Shown here in pieces: positions 20,462 to 30,549 of a DNA stretch of 64,000 bases. The DNA is from Oceanobacillus neutriphilus (GTDB taxonomy: Bacteria; Bacillota; Bacilli; Bacillales; Amphibacillaceae): positions 62,001 through 126,000 of the forward strand of contig NZ_BMLW01000001.1 of assembly GCF_014645515.1 (NCBI RefSeq), given 5' to 3'. Within the stretch, counting starts at the first letter, position 1. Every line of letters starts with the position of its first letter. The position numbers were made by a program, and so were the translations under genes. Below the pieces are notes generated by a model. It saw nothing but the letters and a program-made list of their open reading frames with translations. It did no database searches and was not told the DNA's origin.

Positions 20462-20815
20462 TTACTGTTGAAAAGGTGTTTCACTAACCTCTAAAGCTAC
20501 CATTAGCCTGCCTTCTCTATCATGACCGGCCAACAATAATTGGTTTTCCTGATAAATGGTCCAATCGGTTAACCCTTCTGCATAAATCCAGCCAAGCTCC
20601 ATTTTCAAACCAACGCGATATGAATTTCCATCTCCTATAATCTTTGCCTGTTTATATGTTACCTTTGCATTCCGGATATATGCTCCAACAGTATATGCGT
20701 TGGCGTCTAAGTGATTGGCGTAAGCACCATTTGTTGTTTCTAAATGTATATATACTTCTTTGTTCGAATAACTGTCCAATGCCTGCTGGACTTTTTCTAT
20801 TTCTATCGGTTTCAT
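20462..20815 (-). CDS. yojF: YojF family protein (DUF1806)
   Basis: 117-residue soluble protein matching B. subtilis YojF, always found beside bshB2. Function unknown, presumably in bacillithiol metabolism. It lies 58 bp upstream of bshB2 in the same operon. Confidence 0.83.
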   Translation of the reverse strand: MKPIEIEKVQQALDSYSNKEVYIHLETTNGAYANHLDANAYTVGAYIRNAKVTYKQAKIIGDGNSYRVGLKMELGWIYAEGLTDWTIYQENQLLLAGHDREGRLMVALEVSETPFQQ

Positions 20816-20841
20816 GTTTCAACCTCCAATTCTATTCTTAT

Positions 20842-20870
20842 ACTCTATCGAAATGCAGACCAAGCGTCAA
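20842..20870 (-). promoter_or_regulatory. yojF-bshB2 promoter
   Basis: TTGACG, 17 bp, TAGAGT on the minus strand, about 30 nt before the yojF start. The remainder of the 20816-21144 spacer holds the uvrA terminator and no gene. Confidence 0.5.
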
Positions 20871-21086
20871 TCAGATAGCTTACTCAAATGAAAACTTTGC
20901 CTTCATCCGCAACAGAATTTTGTTCTGAAAATATACTTACATTACATTCGTTGTATATTTATATTTTATTATAGCATAGTATTCTGATTGGATTACAATT
21001 GTCTAATAAAATAAACTATTTTTTGTAGAACAGATATGAGATTTACTCAAAAAAGTTAGCCTGGATTCATATTCCATCACTCTGTA

Positions 21087-21135
21087 ATAAAACAAGGTCC
21101 ATCTGAAGAGCAAAATCGCACTCTAAAGATGGACC
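21087..21135 (-). terminator. Terminator of uvrBA
   Basis: GGTCCATC and GATGGACC pair around a 24-nt loop with further internal pairing, followed on the minus strand by TTGTTTTATT. It lies 10 nt after the uvrA stop. Confidence 0.65.
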
Positions 21136-21144
21136 AGTTTCCCT

Positions 21145-24018
21145 CTATTTACTGCTGACTTTCTCTTTCACCATTTCATTCATCCGTTCTTTATCTCTTT
21201 CTAATACAGGTCCAAGGTACTTCCCTGTATAAGAAATATCTGCCTGCTCTGCGATTTTTTCCGGCGTTCCCTTAGCAATAATCTGACCGCCCCGGTCTCC
21301 GCCTTCCGGACCTAAATCAATGATATGATCCGCACTTTTAATCACATCTAAATTGTGTTCAATAATTAAGACAGAATCCCCATTATCTACGAGTCGTTGC
21401 AGGACATCCAGCAAACGGCGTATATCAGCAGAATGAAGTCCCGTTGTCGGCTCATCCAATATATAAAACGTCTTTCCATTGGAGCGTTTATGCAATTCAC
21501 TTGCTAATTTAACGCGCTGAGCTTCCCCGCCCGATAAGGTCGTTGCCGGCTGCCCCAATTTGATATATCCTAATCCGACATCATAAATAGTCTGCAGCTT
21601 CCGTTTAATTTTTGGAATTGCGGCGAAGAACTCTAACGCTTCCTCGATACGCATATCCAATACCTCTGATATATTTTTGCCTTTGTATTTCACTTCCAGT
21701 GTTTCCCGATTATAACGTGCCCCTTCACAAACCTCACAAGGGACATAAACATCCGGCAGGAAGTGCATTTCAATCTTGATGATTCCATCCCCGCGGCAGG
21801 CTTCACAGCGTCCGCCTTTCACATTAAAGCTGAAGCGGCCTTTTTTATATCCTCTTACCTTTGCTTCATTCGTTTGTGCAAATACATCACGAATATCGTC
21901 AAATACACCTGTATACGTCGCCGGATTGGAACGTGGTGTTCTTCCAATTGGAGACTGGTCAATATCAATAACTTTTTCAATATGTTCGATTCCTTTTATG
22001 CTCCGGTACTTCCCAGGCTTCACTTTGCCTCTGTATAATTCTTTTGCTAAAGATTTGTAGATAATCTCATTAACAAGTGTACTTTTCCCGGAACCTGAAA
22101 CACCAGTGACGACTGTCATCAAGCCGATCGGAATTTCAGCCGATACATTTTTCAAATTATTCTCCGACGCACCGGTAACTTTAATTTTACGTTTATCGGC
22201 TTTCTTCCGTTTAGATGGAACAGGGATAAATTCTTTACCGGATAAATAACGGCCGGTTAATGAATTCTCGTCAGCCATTACATTTTCCGGTGTACCGCTT
22301 GCTACAATTTCACCGCCGTGCTCGCCGGCACCCGGTCCAATATCAATCAGCCAGTCTGCTGCAAGCATTGTATCTTCATCATGCTCGACAACAATCAGCG
22401 TATTGTCTAAATCACGCATCTGTTTAAGCGTTTCAATAAGTCGGTCATTGTCACGCTGATGCAATCCTATGGAAGGCTCATCAAGTACATAAAGCACGCC
22501 TGTCAATGCCGAGCCGATCTGAGTCGCAAGACGGATTCGCTGTGCTTCTCCGCCAGAAAGTGTTCCTGCTGCACGTGATAACGTTAAATAATCTAAGCCG
22601 ACATTATTTAAAAATGCCAGTCGGTTATCAATTTCTTTCAAAATTAAACGGGCAATCTGACGGTCTTTATCACTCAATTCAAGCTGCTTGAAAAAGTCCA
22701 TAGATTCCAGGATAGAAAAGTCTGTTACCTGACTGATATGCTTCCCGTCAATTAATACAGCAAGCGCCTCTTTATTCAGACGATGTCCCTTACATGTGGG
22801 ACAATTTTTCTGTGCCATGTATTTTTCTAATGTCTCACGGATAAAATCAGATGAAGTTTCTTTGTACCTGCGTTCAACATTCTTTAAAACACCTTCAAAA
22901 GCAATATCTTTGGTACGTGCACTTCCAAAATCATTCTCATAATGAAAATGAATCTTTTCTTTTCCGCTTCCATATAAAATTTTATCCATTTGTTCCTCAG
23001 GAATATCCTTCACAGGAACATCCATCGGAATATTATAATGATCGCAGACACTCTTTAAGAGCTGCGGATAATATTGGGAACTGATAGGCTCCCAAGGTGC
23101 AATAGCATGTTCATTTAATGTTTTATCCCAATCTGGAATAACTAATTCAACATCCACCTCAAGTTTTGTTCCTAATCCATCACAGCTCGGACAGGCACCA
23201 AAAGGACTGTTAAACGAGAATAAGCGCGGTTCTAATTTACCGATAGAGAAACCACAGATTGGACAGGCATGATTTTCACTGAACATGAGCTCCTCATCGC
23301 CAATGACATCAACAATCGCATTGCCCTCTCCTAATCTAAGCGCTGCTTCCAGGGAATCACTTAAACGGGTTTCTATTCCCTCTTTAATAACAATACGGTC
23401 AATAACAACCTCAATAGAGTGCTTTTTATTTTTCTCCAGGTTAATATCGTCCGTTACTTCCATCATGTCTCCATCAATCCGGACACGCACATAACCTTGT
23501 TTTTTCAAGTCTTCTAAAACTTTAACATGCTCTCCCTTTCTGCCTGAGATCACAGGGGCTAAAATCTGCATTTTCGTTCTTTCCGGATATTCCAATACTC
23601 TATCGACCATCTGCTGCACTGTCTGTGAGCTGATTTCGATACCATGCTTCGGGCAGGTCGGTTTTCCTACGCGTGCATAAAGTAAACGTAAATAATCATA
23701 AATCTCTGTAACCGTTCCGACCGTTGATCTTGGGTTTTTACTGGTTGTTTTCTGATCAATAGAGATTGCCGGTGATAAACCTTCAATCACATCAACATCC
23801 GGCTTATCCATCTGTCCTAAAAACTGTCTTGCATATGCAGACAGAGATTCTACATATCGGCGCTGTCCCTCTGCATATATCGTATCAAAGGCGAGGGATG
23901 ATTTCCCGGAACCAGAAAGCCCTGTAAGAACAACTAATTTATTTTTGGGAATATCGACATCTATATTTTTTAAGTTATGCGCTCTGGCACCTTGGATTTT
24001 TATAGACTTGCTTGGCAT
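21145..24018 (-). CDS. uvrA: Excinuclease ABC subunit A
   Basis: 957-residue damage-recognition ATPase of nucleotide excision repair. It has two ABC ATPase halves: Walker [10 protein letters not shown] near residue 33 and GVSGSGKST near 645, each with an LSGGEAQR signature. Two zinc modules are visible (CPICGF...CPSC and CEACRGD...CEVC). It follows uvrB by 7 bp, as one SOS operon. Confidence 0.97.
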   Translation of the reverse strand: MPSKSIKIQGARAHNLKNIDVDIPKNKLVVLTGLSGSGKSSLAFDTIYAEGQRRYVESLSAYARQFLGQMDKPDVDVIEGLSPAISIDQKTTSKNPRSTVGTVTEIYDYLRLLYARVGKPTCPKHGIEISSQTVQQMVDRVLEYPERTKMQILAPVISGRKGEHVKVLEDLKKQGYVRVRIDGDMMEVTDDINLEKNKKHSIEVVIDRIVIKEGIETRLSDSLEAALRLGEGNAIVDVIGDEELMFSENHACPICGFSIGKLEPRLFSFNSPFGACPSCDGLGTKLEVDVELVIPDWDKTLNEHAIAPWEPISSQYYPQLLKSVCDHYNIPMDVPVKDIPEEQMDKILYGSGKEKIHFHYENDFGSARTKDIAFEGVLKNVERRYKETSSDFIRETLEKYMAQKNCPTCKGHRLNKEALAVLIDGKHISQVTDFSILESMDFFKQLELSDKDRQIARLILKEIDNRLAFLNNVGLDYLTLSRAAGTLSGGEAQRIRLATQIGSALTGVLYVLDEPSIGLHQRDNDRLIETLKQMRDLDNTLIVVEHDEDTMLAADWLIDIGPGAGEHGGEIVASGTPENVMADENSLTGRYLSGKEFIPVPSKRKKADKRKIKVTGASENNLKNVSAEIPIGLMTVVTGVSGSGKSTLVNEIIYKSLAKELYRGKVKPGKYRSIKGIEHIEKVIDIDQSPIGRTPRSNPATYTGVFDDIRDVFAQTNEAKVRGYKKGRFSFNVKGGRCEACRGDGIIKIEMHFLPDVYVPCEVCEGARYNRETLEVKYKGKNISEVLDMRIEEALEFFAAIPKIKRKLQTIYDVGLGYIKLGQPATTLSGGEAQRVKLASELHKRSNGKTFYILDEPTTGLHSADIRRLLDVLQRLVDNGDSVLIIEHNLDVIKSADHIIDLGPEGGDRGGQIIAKGTPEKIAEQADISYTGKYLGPVLERDKERMNEMVKEKVSSK

Positions 24019-24025
24019 AAAAAAT

Positions 24026-26008
24026 TCATCCTTCCGCTTTTAGCTCCAAGAGAACATCCCTTAATTCTGCTGCTTTCTCGAAGTCTAGATTTTTGGCTGC
24101 CTGTTTCATTTCTTTTTCCATATTTTCGATAACCTTCTGTTTTTCTTTCTTCGTCATCTTCTTCACTTGTTTTGCTTCAGAATCATATGCTTCCGGTGCT
24201 TCTGCAGCAACTGTTGCCTGAATAACATCACGGACTTCCTTACGAATGGTTTGTGGGGTAATACCATGCTTTTCATTGTATTCCTGCTGTACAGTGCGGC
24301 GGCGCTCTGTTTCATCAATCGCTTTTTGCATGGAGTCCGTTATTTTATCAGCATACATAATAACTTTACCATTTTCATTTCTTGCAGCACGTCCCATAGT
24401 CTGGATTAAGGACCGCTCTGAACGGAGGAAGCCTTCTTTATCGGCATCCAGGATGGAAACCAGAGATACTTCCGGAATATCCAGCCCTTCCCTAAGAAGG
24501 TTAATTCCGACAAGAACATCATATTTTCCAACGCGCAGATCACGAATAACTTCGATCCGCTCCAAAGTTTTAATTTCTGAATGCAGATAAGCAACCTTCA
24601 TCCCGATTTCCTTCAAGTAATCTGTTAAGTCCTCCGACATCTTCTTCGTTAAGGTCGTGATTAATACACGTTCATTTTTCTCTGTCCGCTTGTTAATTTC
24701 ACTAATCAAATCATCAATCTGCCCATCAATAGGACGGACTTCCACCTCTGGATCCAATAAACCTGTCGGACGGATAATCTGTTCTGTCATTTCCGGTGAA
24801 TGCTCTAATTCATATGGACCCGGTGTCGCGGAAACATAGACCAGCTGATTGGTCTTTTCTTCAAATTCTTCAAAGCGCAGCGGACGGTTATCCATTGCTG
24901 AAGGCAATCTGAACCCATGGTCAACGAGAACCTGCTTCCGGGCCTGGTCACCGTTATACATACCACGAATCTGGGGCAATGTCACATGGGATTCATCAAT
25001 AATTACTAAAAAGTCATCCGGAAAGAAATCCAGTAATGTATATGGTGTTGCACCTGCCTCACGTAATGTTAAAGGACGTGAATAGTTTTCAATACCGGAA
25101 CAAAATCCCATTTCCCTCATCATTTCTAAATCATAATTTGTGCGCTGTTCCAGACGCTGGGCTTCCAGCAGTTTTCCTGCATCATTTAATTCCTTCAGCC
25201 GTTCTTCTAATTCTTTTTCAATATTTTTAATCGCAATTTTCATCTTTTCTTCACGGGTAACAAAGTGGGATGCCGGGAAAATAGCTACATGCTCACGGTC
25301 ACCGATAATTTCTCCGGTTAAAGCATCCACTTCCCGAATCCGGTCAATCTCATCTCCAAAAAATTCTACCCGGATACAATGCTCTTCATGAGAAGCAGGA
25401 ATAATTTCCACCGAATCTCCACGCACACGGAATGTACCACGCTGAAAATTAATATCATTTCTTGCATATTGGATATCTACTAATTCCCGCAGGAGCTGGT
25501 CTCTTTCCTTTTCCATGCCAAGCCGTAAAGAAAGCACCTGGCTTTTATATTCTTCCGGGTTACCTAAGCCATAAATACACGATACACTTGCTACAATCAA
25601 TACGTCATTTCTTTCAAATAGTGCTGATGTAGCAGAGTGACGCAATTTATCAATTTCATCATTTATACTTGCATCCTTCTCAATAAAAGTATCCGTAGAA
25701 GGTACATAAGCTTCCGGCTGATAATAATCATAGTAGCTTACAAAATACTCTACAGCATTATTTGGAAAGAATTCTTTAAATTCGCTGTAAAGCTGTCCTG
25801 CCAGTGTCTTATTATGCGCAATAACAAGTGTCGGACGGTTAATTTCTTTTACAACATTGGACATGGTAAATGTCTTTCCCGTCCCGGTAGCACCTAGTAA
25901 AGTCTGATGATGCTGCCCGGCAAGTATTTTTTCTATAATTTCTTTAATTGCCGCCGGCTGATCTCCCGCCGGCTCATAAGCAGAAACTAATTCAAAATGC
26001 TCTTTCAT
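24026..26008 (-). CDS. uvrB: Excinuclease ABC subunit B
   Basis: 660-residue helicase-like subunit that verifies DNA damage and recruits UvrC. Walker A GATGTGKT is near residues 39-46, the DNA-clamping beta-hairpin [12 protein letters not shown] follows, helicase motif QTMGRAARN is present, and the C-terminal UVR coiled-coil ([13 protein letters not shown]) contacts UvrC. First gene of uvrBA under a LexA box. Confidence 0.97.
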   Translation of the reverse strand: MKEHFELVSAYEPAGDQPAAIKEIIEKILAGQHHQTLLGATGTGKTFTMSNVVKEINRPTLVIAHNKTLAGQLYSEFKEFFPNNAVEYFVSYYDYYQPEAYVPSTDTFIEKDASINDEIDKLRHSATSALFERNDVLIVASVSCIYGLGNPEEYKSQVLSLRLGMEKERDQLLRELVDIQYARNDINFQRGTFRVRGDSVEIIPASHEEHCIRVEFFGDEIDRIREVDALTGEIIGDREHVAIFPASHFVTREEKMKIAIKNIEKELEERLKELNDAGKLLEAQRLEQRTNYDLEMMREMGFCSGIENYSRPLTLREAGATPYTLLDFFPDDFLVIIDESHVTLPQIRGMYNGDQARKQVLVDHGFRLPSAMDNRPLRFEEFEEKTNQLVYVSATPGPYELEHSPEMTEQIIRPTGLLDPEVEVRPIDGQIDDLISEINKRTEKNERVLITTLTKKMSEDLTDYLKEIGMKVAYLHSEIKTLERIEVIRDLRVGKYDVLVGINLLREGLDIPEVSLVSILDADKEGFLRSERSLIQTMGRAARNENGKVIMYADKITDSMQKAIDETERRRTVQQEYNEKHGITPQTIRKEVRDVIQATVAAEAPEAYDSEAKQVKKMTKKEKQKVIENMEKEMKQAAKNLDFEKAAELRDVLLELKAEG

Positions 26009-26043
26009 CCTGTTTCCTCCGTTCCTTACAATAGCTAATATCT

Positions 26044-26079
26044 ATTATATCCTTTTCTTAAAAAACGAACAAGTATTCG
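26044..26079 (-). promoter_or_regulatory. uvrBA promoter overlapped by a LexA (DinR) box
   Basis: CGAACAAGTATTCG at 26066-26079 matches the Bacillus SOS box CGAAC-N4-GTTCG with one mismatch. It covers the -35 (TTGTTC on the minus strand), which is 17 bp from a perfect TATAAT at 26044-26049. LexA binding would occlude the promoter. The stretch 26080-26340 shows nothing further. Confidence 0.78.
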
Positions 26080-26343
26080 ACTCTGTTTTTAAGAATTTAT
26101 ATTTGTTTTTAATTATTTATAGCTTAAGACGATTAGAAATACTGGAATACCTCTGCAAAAAATCAATATTACATGCAGGGCTCTTAAATTAATCACTTCA
26201 TCATGTTCCATCTTTTTATATTAAAATGACATCAGATTTATCGTCTATAGAATTCAATCAGGAGTTATAGAAAATCGGGTTAATCCCCTCTATTTTCATT
26301 ATAGCCTTTCTGTCAATCTTTCAATCCTGATTTAAATTTAATA

Positions 26344-26397
26344 ATGAAATAAGAATGCTTGAATCCGGCTGTGATCACCGTTTCAAGCATTCTTATT
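26344..26397 (-). terminator. Terminator of minJ
   Basis: AATAAGAATGCTTGAA pairs perfectly with TTCAAGCATTCTTATT (16 bp) around an 18-nt loop that contains CGGTGATCACAGCCG. The minus-strand tail TCATTATT is modest. It begins one base after the minJ stop. Confidence 0.65.
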
Positions 26398-27600
26398 TTA
26401 AGACGCATTATTATTTTTTTTATCTCTTCTTGCTTTATAGGGCTCTTCAGCAAATTGAAAGCCCAGGGAGTGATGCTCCCCCTCATATAAGGAGCATTGT
26501 ACGAAGCGGATCTCATTATCATGATTAAAGACTTCCATTTTAATATAAGCCCCGCTTCGTTGTAAAGCTTCATAAAAAGCCTGGCTTGTCTGTACATTTT
26601 TTCCATGCACTCTGTAGATAGACTCCCCAGGTTCTATCTCCAGTCTGTCTGCCGGACTTCCCGGAAGAATCCCCACAACCCGCAGGCCTTTTGGATGCGG
26701 CTGATAATGCGGGCGGCGTAAGCGGTCACCTTCTCTATACCGGTAGTTCAAATATTCTTTTCCTATAATTGCAAGGATTATAGCGGTCAAAGAAAGATAT
26801 GGAATAAATACCCCTCCGACAGCAATAAGGAAAATGCCTATTGCCAAAAATGTATTCGCCTTTGCCAGCTTGTAAATGGCGTCCTGGTGAAAATGGCCTT
26901 TTGCTTTATAGTTAAAGCCGATTAAGAAAGGAATGAGTACCAGACCTAACGAGGACTCCCCTATGGATAAATATGGCCACCATGGTGCAAAAGATGTAAT
27001 TAACCCTTCTGGAACAAGCATAAGCAGCGGTACAACCGTTAATCGTTTAATTTGCTGTACTCCAACCCAGACACCCCGGTCGCTCAGCTGAATTCTCGGA
27101 AATAAATCTTGTTTTTCAACACGTTTAATTAATAGAGACTCTACAAAAAGCAATAATCCGGCCAAGACTGCTAGAGCAGGAAGACTGCGTTCATAAAGCA
27201 GAGAGTAATCAATCCAATTTTGCATATCAAGAACATAAGGTGCAAAAAATAAAACCAAAAATGTCAGTCCCAGCGTATAGCTTGGAGACAACAGTGTAAA
27301 GCGGGTACTGATACTTAACACGATAAAACTGAGCGCTAATACGAAAATGGTTTCATAGGAGAACACCATACCGACTCCAATAATTACAGCAGATATAAGT
27401 ATGCCGCTAATTAATGAAACAAGCCATGTCCGATGCCATTCAATAAATTTCGGGTATAATTTTATTCCGAAGTCATATCGCTCCCGCTTAATCCGGAAAT
27501 AACTTGCCATGGTTAATATAAATAAGAACCAGTATAATGCCGGATTCAGAAAAAACTTACCTATACCCTTTGCCAGTTCAATAAGCCATTCTTCCACCAA
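26398..27600 (-). CDS. minJ: MinJ, membrane PDZ adaptor of the Min division-site system
   Basis: 400 residues (B. subtilis MinJ is about 397). About eight hydrophobic segments fill residues 15-290, followed by a cytoplasmic PDZ domain (RVVGILPGSPADRLEIEPGESIYRVHGKNV). MinJ links DivIVA to MinD at poles and septa. The start is TTG (or the GTG one codon later) after AAGGTGA. Neighbour of ctpB as in other Bacillaceae. Confidence 0.88.
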   Translation of the reverse strand: MVEEWLIELAKGIGKFFLNPALYWFLFILTMASYFRIKRERYDFGIKLYPKFIEWHRTWLVSLISGILISAVIIGVGMVFSYETIFVLALSFIVLSISTRFTLLSPSYTLGLTFLVLFFAPYVLDMQNWIDYSLLYERSLPALAVLAGLLLFVESLLIKRVEKQDLFPRIQLSDRGVWVGVQQIKRLTVVPLLMLVPEGLITSFAPWWPYLSIGESSLGLVLIPFLIGFNYKAKGHFHQDAIYKLAKANTFLAIGIFLIAVGGVFIPYLSLTAIILAIIGKEYLNYRYREGDRLRRPHYQPHPKGLRVVGILPGSPADRLEIEPGESIYRVHGKNVQTSQAFYEALQRSGAYIKMEVFNHDNEIRFVQCSLYEGEHHSLGFQFAEEPYKARRDKKNNNAS

Positions 27601-27637
27601 TATTCTTCACCTTCTTTGCGAATACATTTTATACGTT

Positions 27638-27746
27638 AAAATGAGGCAGGGACAGAAGCACTCTAACTCGTAAAATCATATAGATTATGCGAGTATCCGC
27701 TTCGGAATTATACTTCTCTTTCCCACGCTTGTCCTCTGCCTCATTT
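27638..27746 (-). repeat. 109-bp structured element / terminator of ctpB
   Basis: Outer arms AAATGAGGCAGGGACA and TGTCCTCTGCCTCATTT pair with one bulge and enclose about 75 nt. Within this, CTCG/CGAG and GAAGC/GCTTC pairs suggest further folding. The outer hairpin with TTTTAACG on the minus strand can end ctpB transcription, but the long structured interior is unusual for a simple terminator. It resembles the dispersed GAGGCnGGGACA-type repeats I know from Firmicutes. Confidence 0.55.
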
Positions 27747-27751
27747 CATTT

Positions 27752-29218
27752 TTATTGATAAAGTTCTTCTAAAGACCGTTCCAGCTGCTTGTCGTCCTCG
27801 CCGGAGCGGATCTTTTCAATAGTTTGTGTTTCAATCAAGCCGCCGGTTTCTTCATTTACTTCTCCGGTTACATCCAGATCATTATCTTTCTGGAATTCTT
27901 CTACAGCACTTTCTGTTTCTTCACTAAAGTAGCCATCTGTCCTGTCAGTTTCATATCCCAGTCCGGATAACATGACCTGCATATTAGCCACAGCTTCACT
28001 TGTATGATCATAGGTGAGCGGCTCATCATCGGTTACTTGAATTGGAATGGAATAGTAATAATCATCCTGTTTTTGTTCGATGGTCGGTTCAACGCCGTCA
28101 CCATCAATCCAAACACCATTTGGAGATAACCATTTGTAGGTTGTCATTTTAATAGAGCTGTCATCACCTAATGGAATAGCCTGCTGTACAGTACCTTTTC
28201 CATAGCTGGTGTCCCCGACAATATCATATCCGAGCTCTTTCATTGCTACAGCCACAATTTCTGAAGCAGAAGCACTGCCTTCATCAATTAAAACGCTGAT
28301 TGGATAACCCTTCTCCTCATCTAAATCTGATGCAAACTCTTCTTTGTTGCCATCAGAATCCTCGATTTGCAGATACGGCATATCTTTAGGAACAAACTGC
28401 TTCAGGATATCTTCCGCAACATCCAACAAACCTCCAGGGTTCCCGCGGACATCAATAACAAGACCATCAATCCCCTGATCCTCTAAATCAGCCAGCTGCT
28501 CTGTAAACTCTTCATTTGTATGTTCTGAGAAGTTGGTAATTTGAATAACGCCTGTATCTTTGCCATCTTCACTGTTTATTTCACTATATACCGTTTCAAC
28601 AGGAATCGTATCACGTTGAATGGTTACTTCAAATGGATCTGAAACACCCGAACGCTGTATTTCTAAAACAACATCCGTCCCTTTTTCTCCGCGAATTTTA
28701 GCAACAGCTTCGTTCACATTTAATCCTTCAACGCTTTCTCCATCCACGCTTAAAACTTGATCATTTGGACGCAATCCAGCTTTTTCCGCCGGAGAATCTT
28801 TCATTGGTGAGATAATCGTAATATAACCATCTACCTCACTGACTTCTGCTCCGATCCCTTCAAAGGATGATTCAATCTGTTCGTTAAATTGCTGCATCAT
28901 TTCACTGTCTAAGTAAGAAGTATGTGGATCTTCGAGTTTAGAAAGCATTCCTTCTATAGCGCCCTCTACCAGCTCATTATCTTCAACATCCTCAATATAA
29001 TTTGATTTAATCAAATCAAAGGTTTGCGAAATTTTGTGTAAATCTGCCGGCAGATCATCATCTGTATCCCCGCTGCCGGATGTGTCTGTATCAGTTATCC
29101 CTGAAGAAGAGCTGTCACCTTGATTTTGGGCTAACTTTACTCCGCCGTAACCGCCTAAAAGCCCAATAAGCAAGGCGCCTATTAATATCAGTATAATCTT
29201 AGATTGATTAAGCTTCAT
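27752..29218 (-). CDS. ctpB: Carboxy-terminal processing protease (CtpA/CtpB type)
   Basis: 488-residue S41 peptidase. It has an N-terminal signal anchor (residues 8-27), a Ser/Gly/Asp-rich linker, a PDZ domain (about 115-200), the S41 domain with catalytic Ser317 (GSASASE) and Lys341 (SYGKGTVQ), and a C-terminal peptidoglycan-binding domain (about 400-465). B. subtilis CtpB cleaves SpoIVFA in sporulation; the minJ-adjacent gene here is its positional counterpart, but a general cell-wall CtpA role is also possible. Confidence 0.88.
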   Translation of the reverse strand: MKLNQSKIILILIGALLIGLLGGYGGVKLAQNQGDSSSSGITDTDTSGSGDTDDDLPADLHKISQTFDLIKSNYIEDVEDNELVEGAIEGMLSKLEDPHTSYLDSEMMQQFNEQIESSFEGIGAEVSEVDGYITIISPMKDSPAEKAGLRPNDQVLSVDGESVEGLNVNEAVAKIRGEKGTDVVLEIQRSGVSDPFEVTIQRDTIPVETVYSEINSEDGKDTGVIQITNFSEHTNEEFTEQLADLEDQGIDGLVIDVRGNPGGLLDVAEDILKQFVPKDMPYLQIEDSDGNKEEFASDLDEEKGYPISVLIDEGSASASEIVAVAMKELGYDIVGDTSYGKGTVQQAIPLGDDSSIKMTTYKWLSPNGVWIDGDGVEPTIEQKQDDYYYSIPIQVTDDEPLTYDHTSEAVANMQVMLSGLGYETDRTDGYFSEETESAVEEFQKDNDLDVTGEVNEETGGLIETQTIEKIRSGEDDKQLERSLEELYQ

Positions 29219-29758
29219 CTCTTTCTACACCTCTTTATCTCTTTACTGCTTCAAAAGCTTCCATCCGCCCTTGAAGTTAAATTATTAATATATAAAAATA
29301 TAGCAGGTAATATGAAGAAGTAAATGGTTTTATTTATTCTATTATACCTGTTATCTTAAAAGAAAAAATCCATGCCAGGATAAAACTTCCTCCCGTGGAA
29401 GTTTTTATTTTCTTTCCATGGAAATGGATTCCGCTTACTTAACAAAACCATTTTAATCCGAAACGGGAGCTTTACGGACGGTTATCTATGATAAAAAATG
29501 GTATTTTTTATTTTCTAATAAGAAAAGCATATCATGTTATGAAGCGAATGACTATGATTTTAAACAAACATCATCAAGAAACACTTTATTTGAAATCCCT
29601 GCTCTTTTTATCCGGAATTTAATCTGCTGACCCAGCCCAGCAGGAGAAAGCTGACGATCATTTATCGGATAACAAGAAATCCGAACTAATTCAAATTCCC
29701 AGAAAGAAATTTTGAATACTAGTTCGGATTTTTCATTTGATAAATTTCTTTATATTAA
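29219..29758. other. Intergenic region with two hairpins, no gene seen
   Basis: A strong hairpin AAAACTTCC/GGAAGTTTT with loop TCCCGT and T-rich flank lies at 29382-29405. A second long one, AAATCCGAACTA/TAGTTCGGATTT, spans 29677-29732 and may be the original terminator of the M23 gene now separated by the inserted repeat. I find no credible coding frame. Confidence 0.5.
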
Positions 29759-30529
29759 CTCAACTTTCGCACTTAAGAATAAACATATAAACCTTGCTGT
29801 TCCAGGATGTACATGTTCTCAATTAACATGCTTGCTTTTAGTTAACTCATCTTTTTATTTTTTGAACAGGTTATTGTGTATAGCTTCCGCTCCGGCCAAC
29901 CACTCCGCTTTCCATGGGGACGGCTTCAGCTAACTTGAAAAGAAACCCGCTTTTCAAGTGGATCTTCAGCTCGCCCTGTTCCCATAGGAGTCTACGTGGT
30001 TGGCCTGCGCTCTAATAGGATTCTACAGCGCATAGAAGAAATAATAGCCTGATGAAGTTAGATGAAATCATCGTTTTTTAGCCTAAATAAACAATCATGC
30101 TGGTGTTTCAAATGGTTTTTTAGCAGTTCAAATCATCACAGCATGGATAATTCATATCGAGAATAGCTTTCATACACAAAAAATAAGGATTGCCGAGCAT
30201 GTTTACCTTAACCACGCAACACGAAAATTCGTTCTGTCAGATCTGCCTTTTATTTGTTCAATTATTTCAGTATAGAATATCCTGCTAGCGGAGGCGGACC
30301 GTTTTGACTCCTGAGGGATTAGCACCATCTGAAGATCCACTTTTGCCAAGTGCTCTTCTTGGCAAAAGTTAGCTGAAGAGCGTGCCCCTAGGAAAGCAAA
30401 ACGGTCCGCCGTAGCGGTCGCTTTACACTTTACCTTCTATCTTTGTCAACAGATATATGGAAGAAATGTTCAACCCCTGTTTCTATGGATAGGAAGTTAC
30501 TTTTTAAAGTGAGAAAGTTGAGATATTAA
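29752..30529. mobile_element. MITE-like element, copy A (764 bp plus 7-bp target duplication)
   Basis: The element proper is 29759-30522. Its ends are CTCAACTTTCGCAC and, inverted, CTCAACTTTCTCAC. ATATTAA flanks both sides (29752-29758 and 30523-30529). Inside are two large hairpins. The first has outer arms GGCCAACCAC (29894) and GTGGTTGGCC (29996), the second GGCGGACCGTTTTG (30293) and CAAAACGGTCCGCC (30397). No transposase or other protein is encoded. It was inserted 27 bp beyond the stop of the M23 gene. Confidence 0.85.
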
Positions 30530-30549
30530 TTAATTAATTACGCAATAAA

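Noticed and set aside
26313..26606. 97-codon minus-strand frame overlapping the minJ 3' end
   Set aside because: Out of frame with minJ and runs through its terminator.
29712..29933. 73-codon frame entering MITE copy A
   Set aside because: Crosses the insertion boundary and hairpin arms; not conserved in copy C.
29759..30522. CRISPR array or intact insertion sequence
   Set aside because: Repeats are inverted not regularly spaced direct repeats, and there is no transposase or cas gene.
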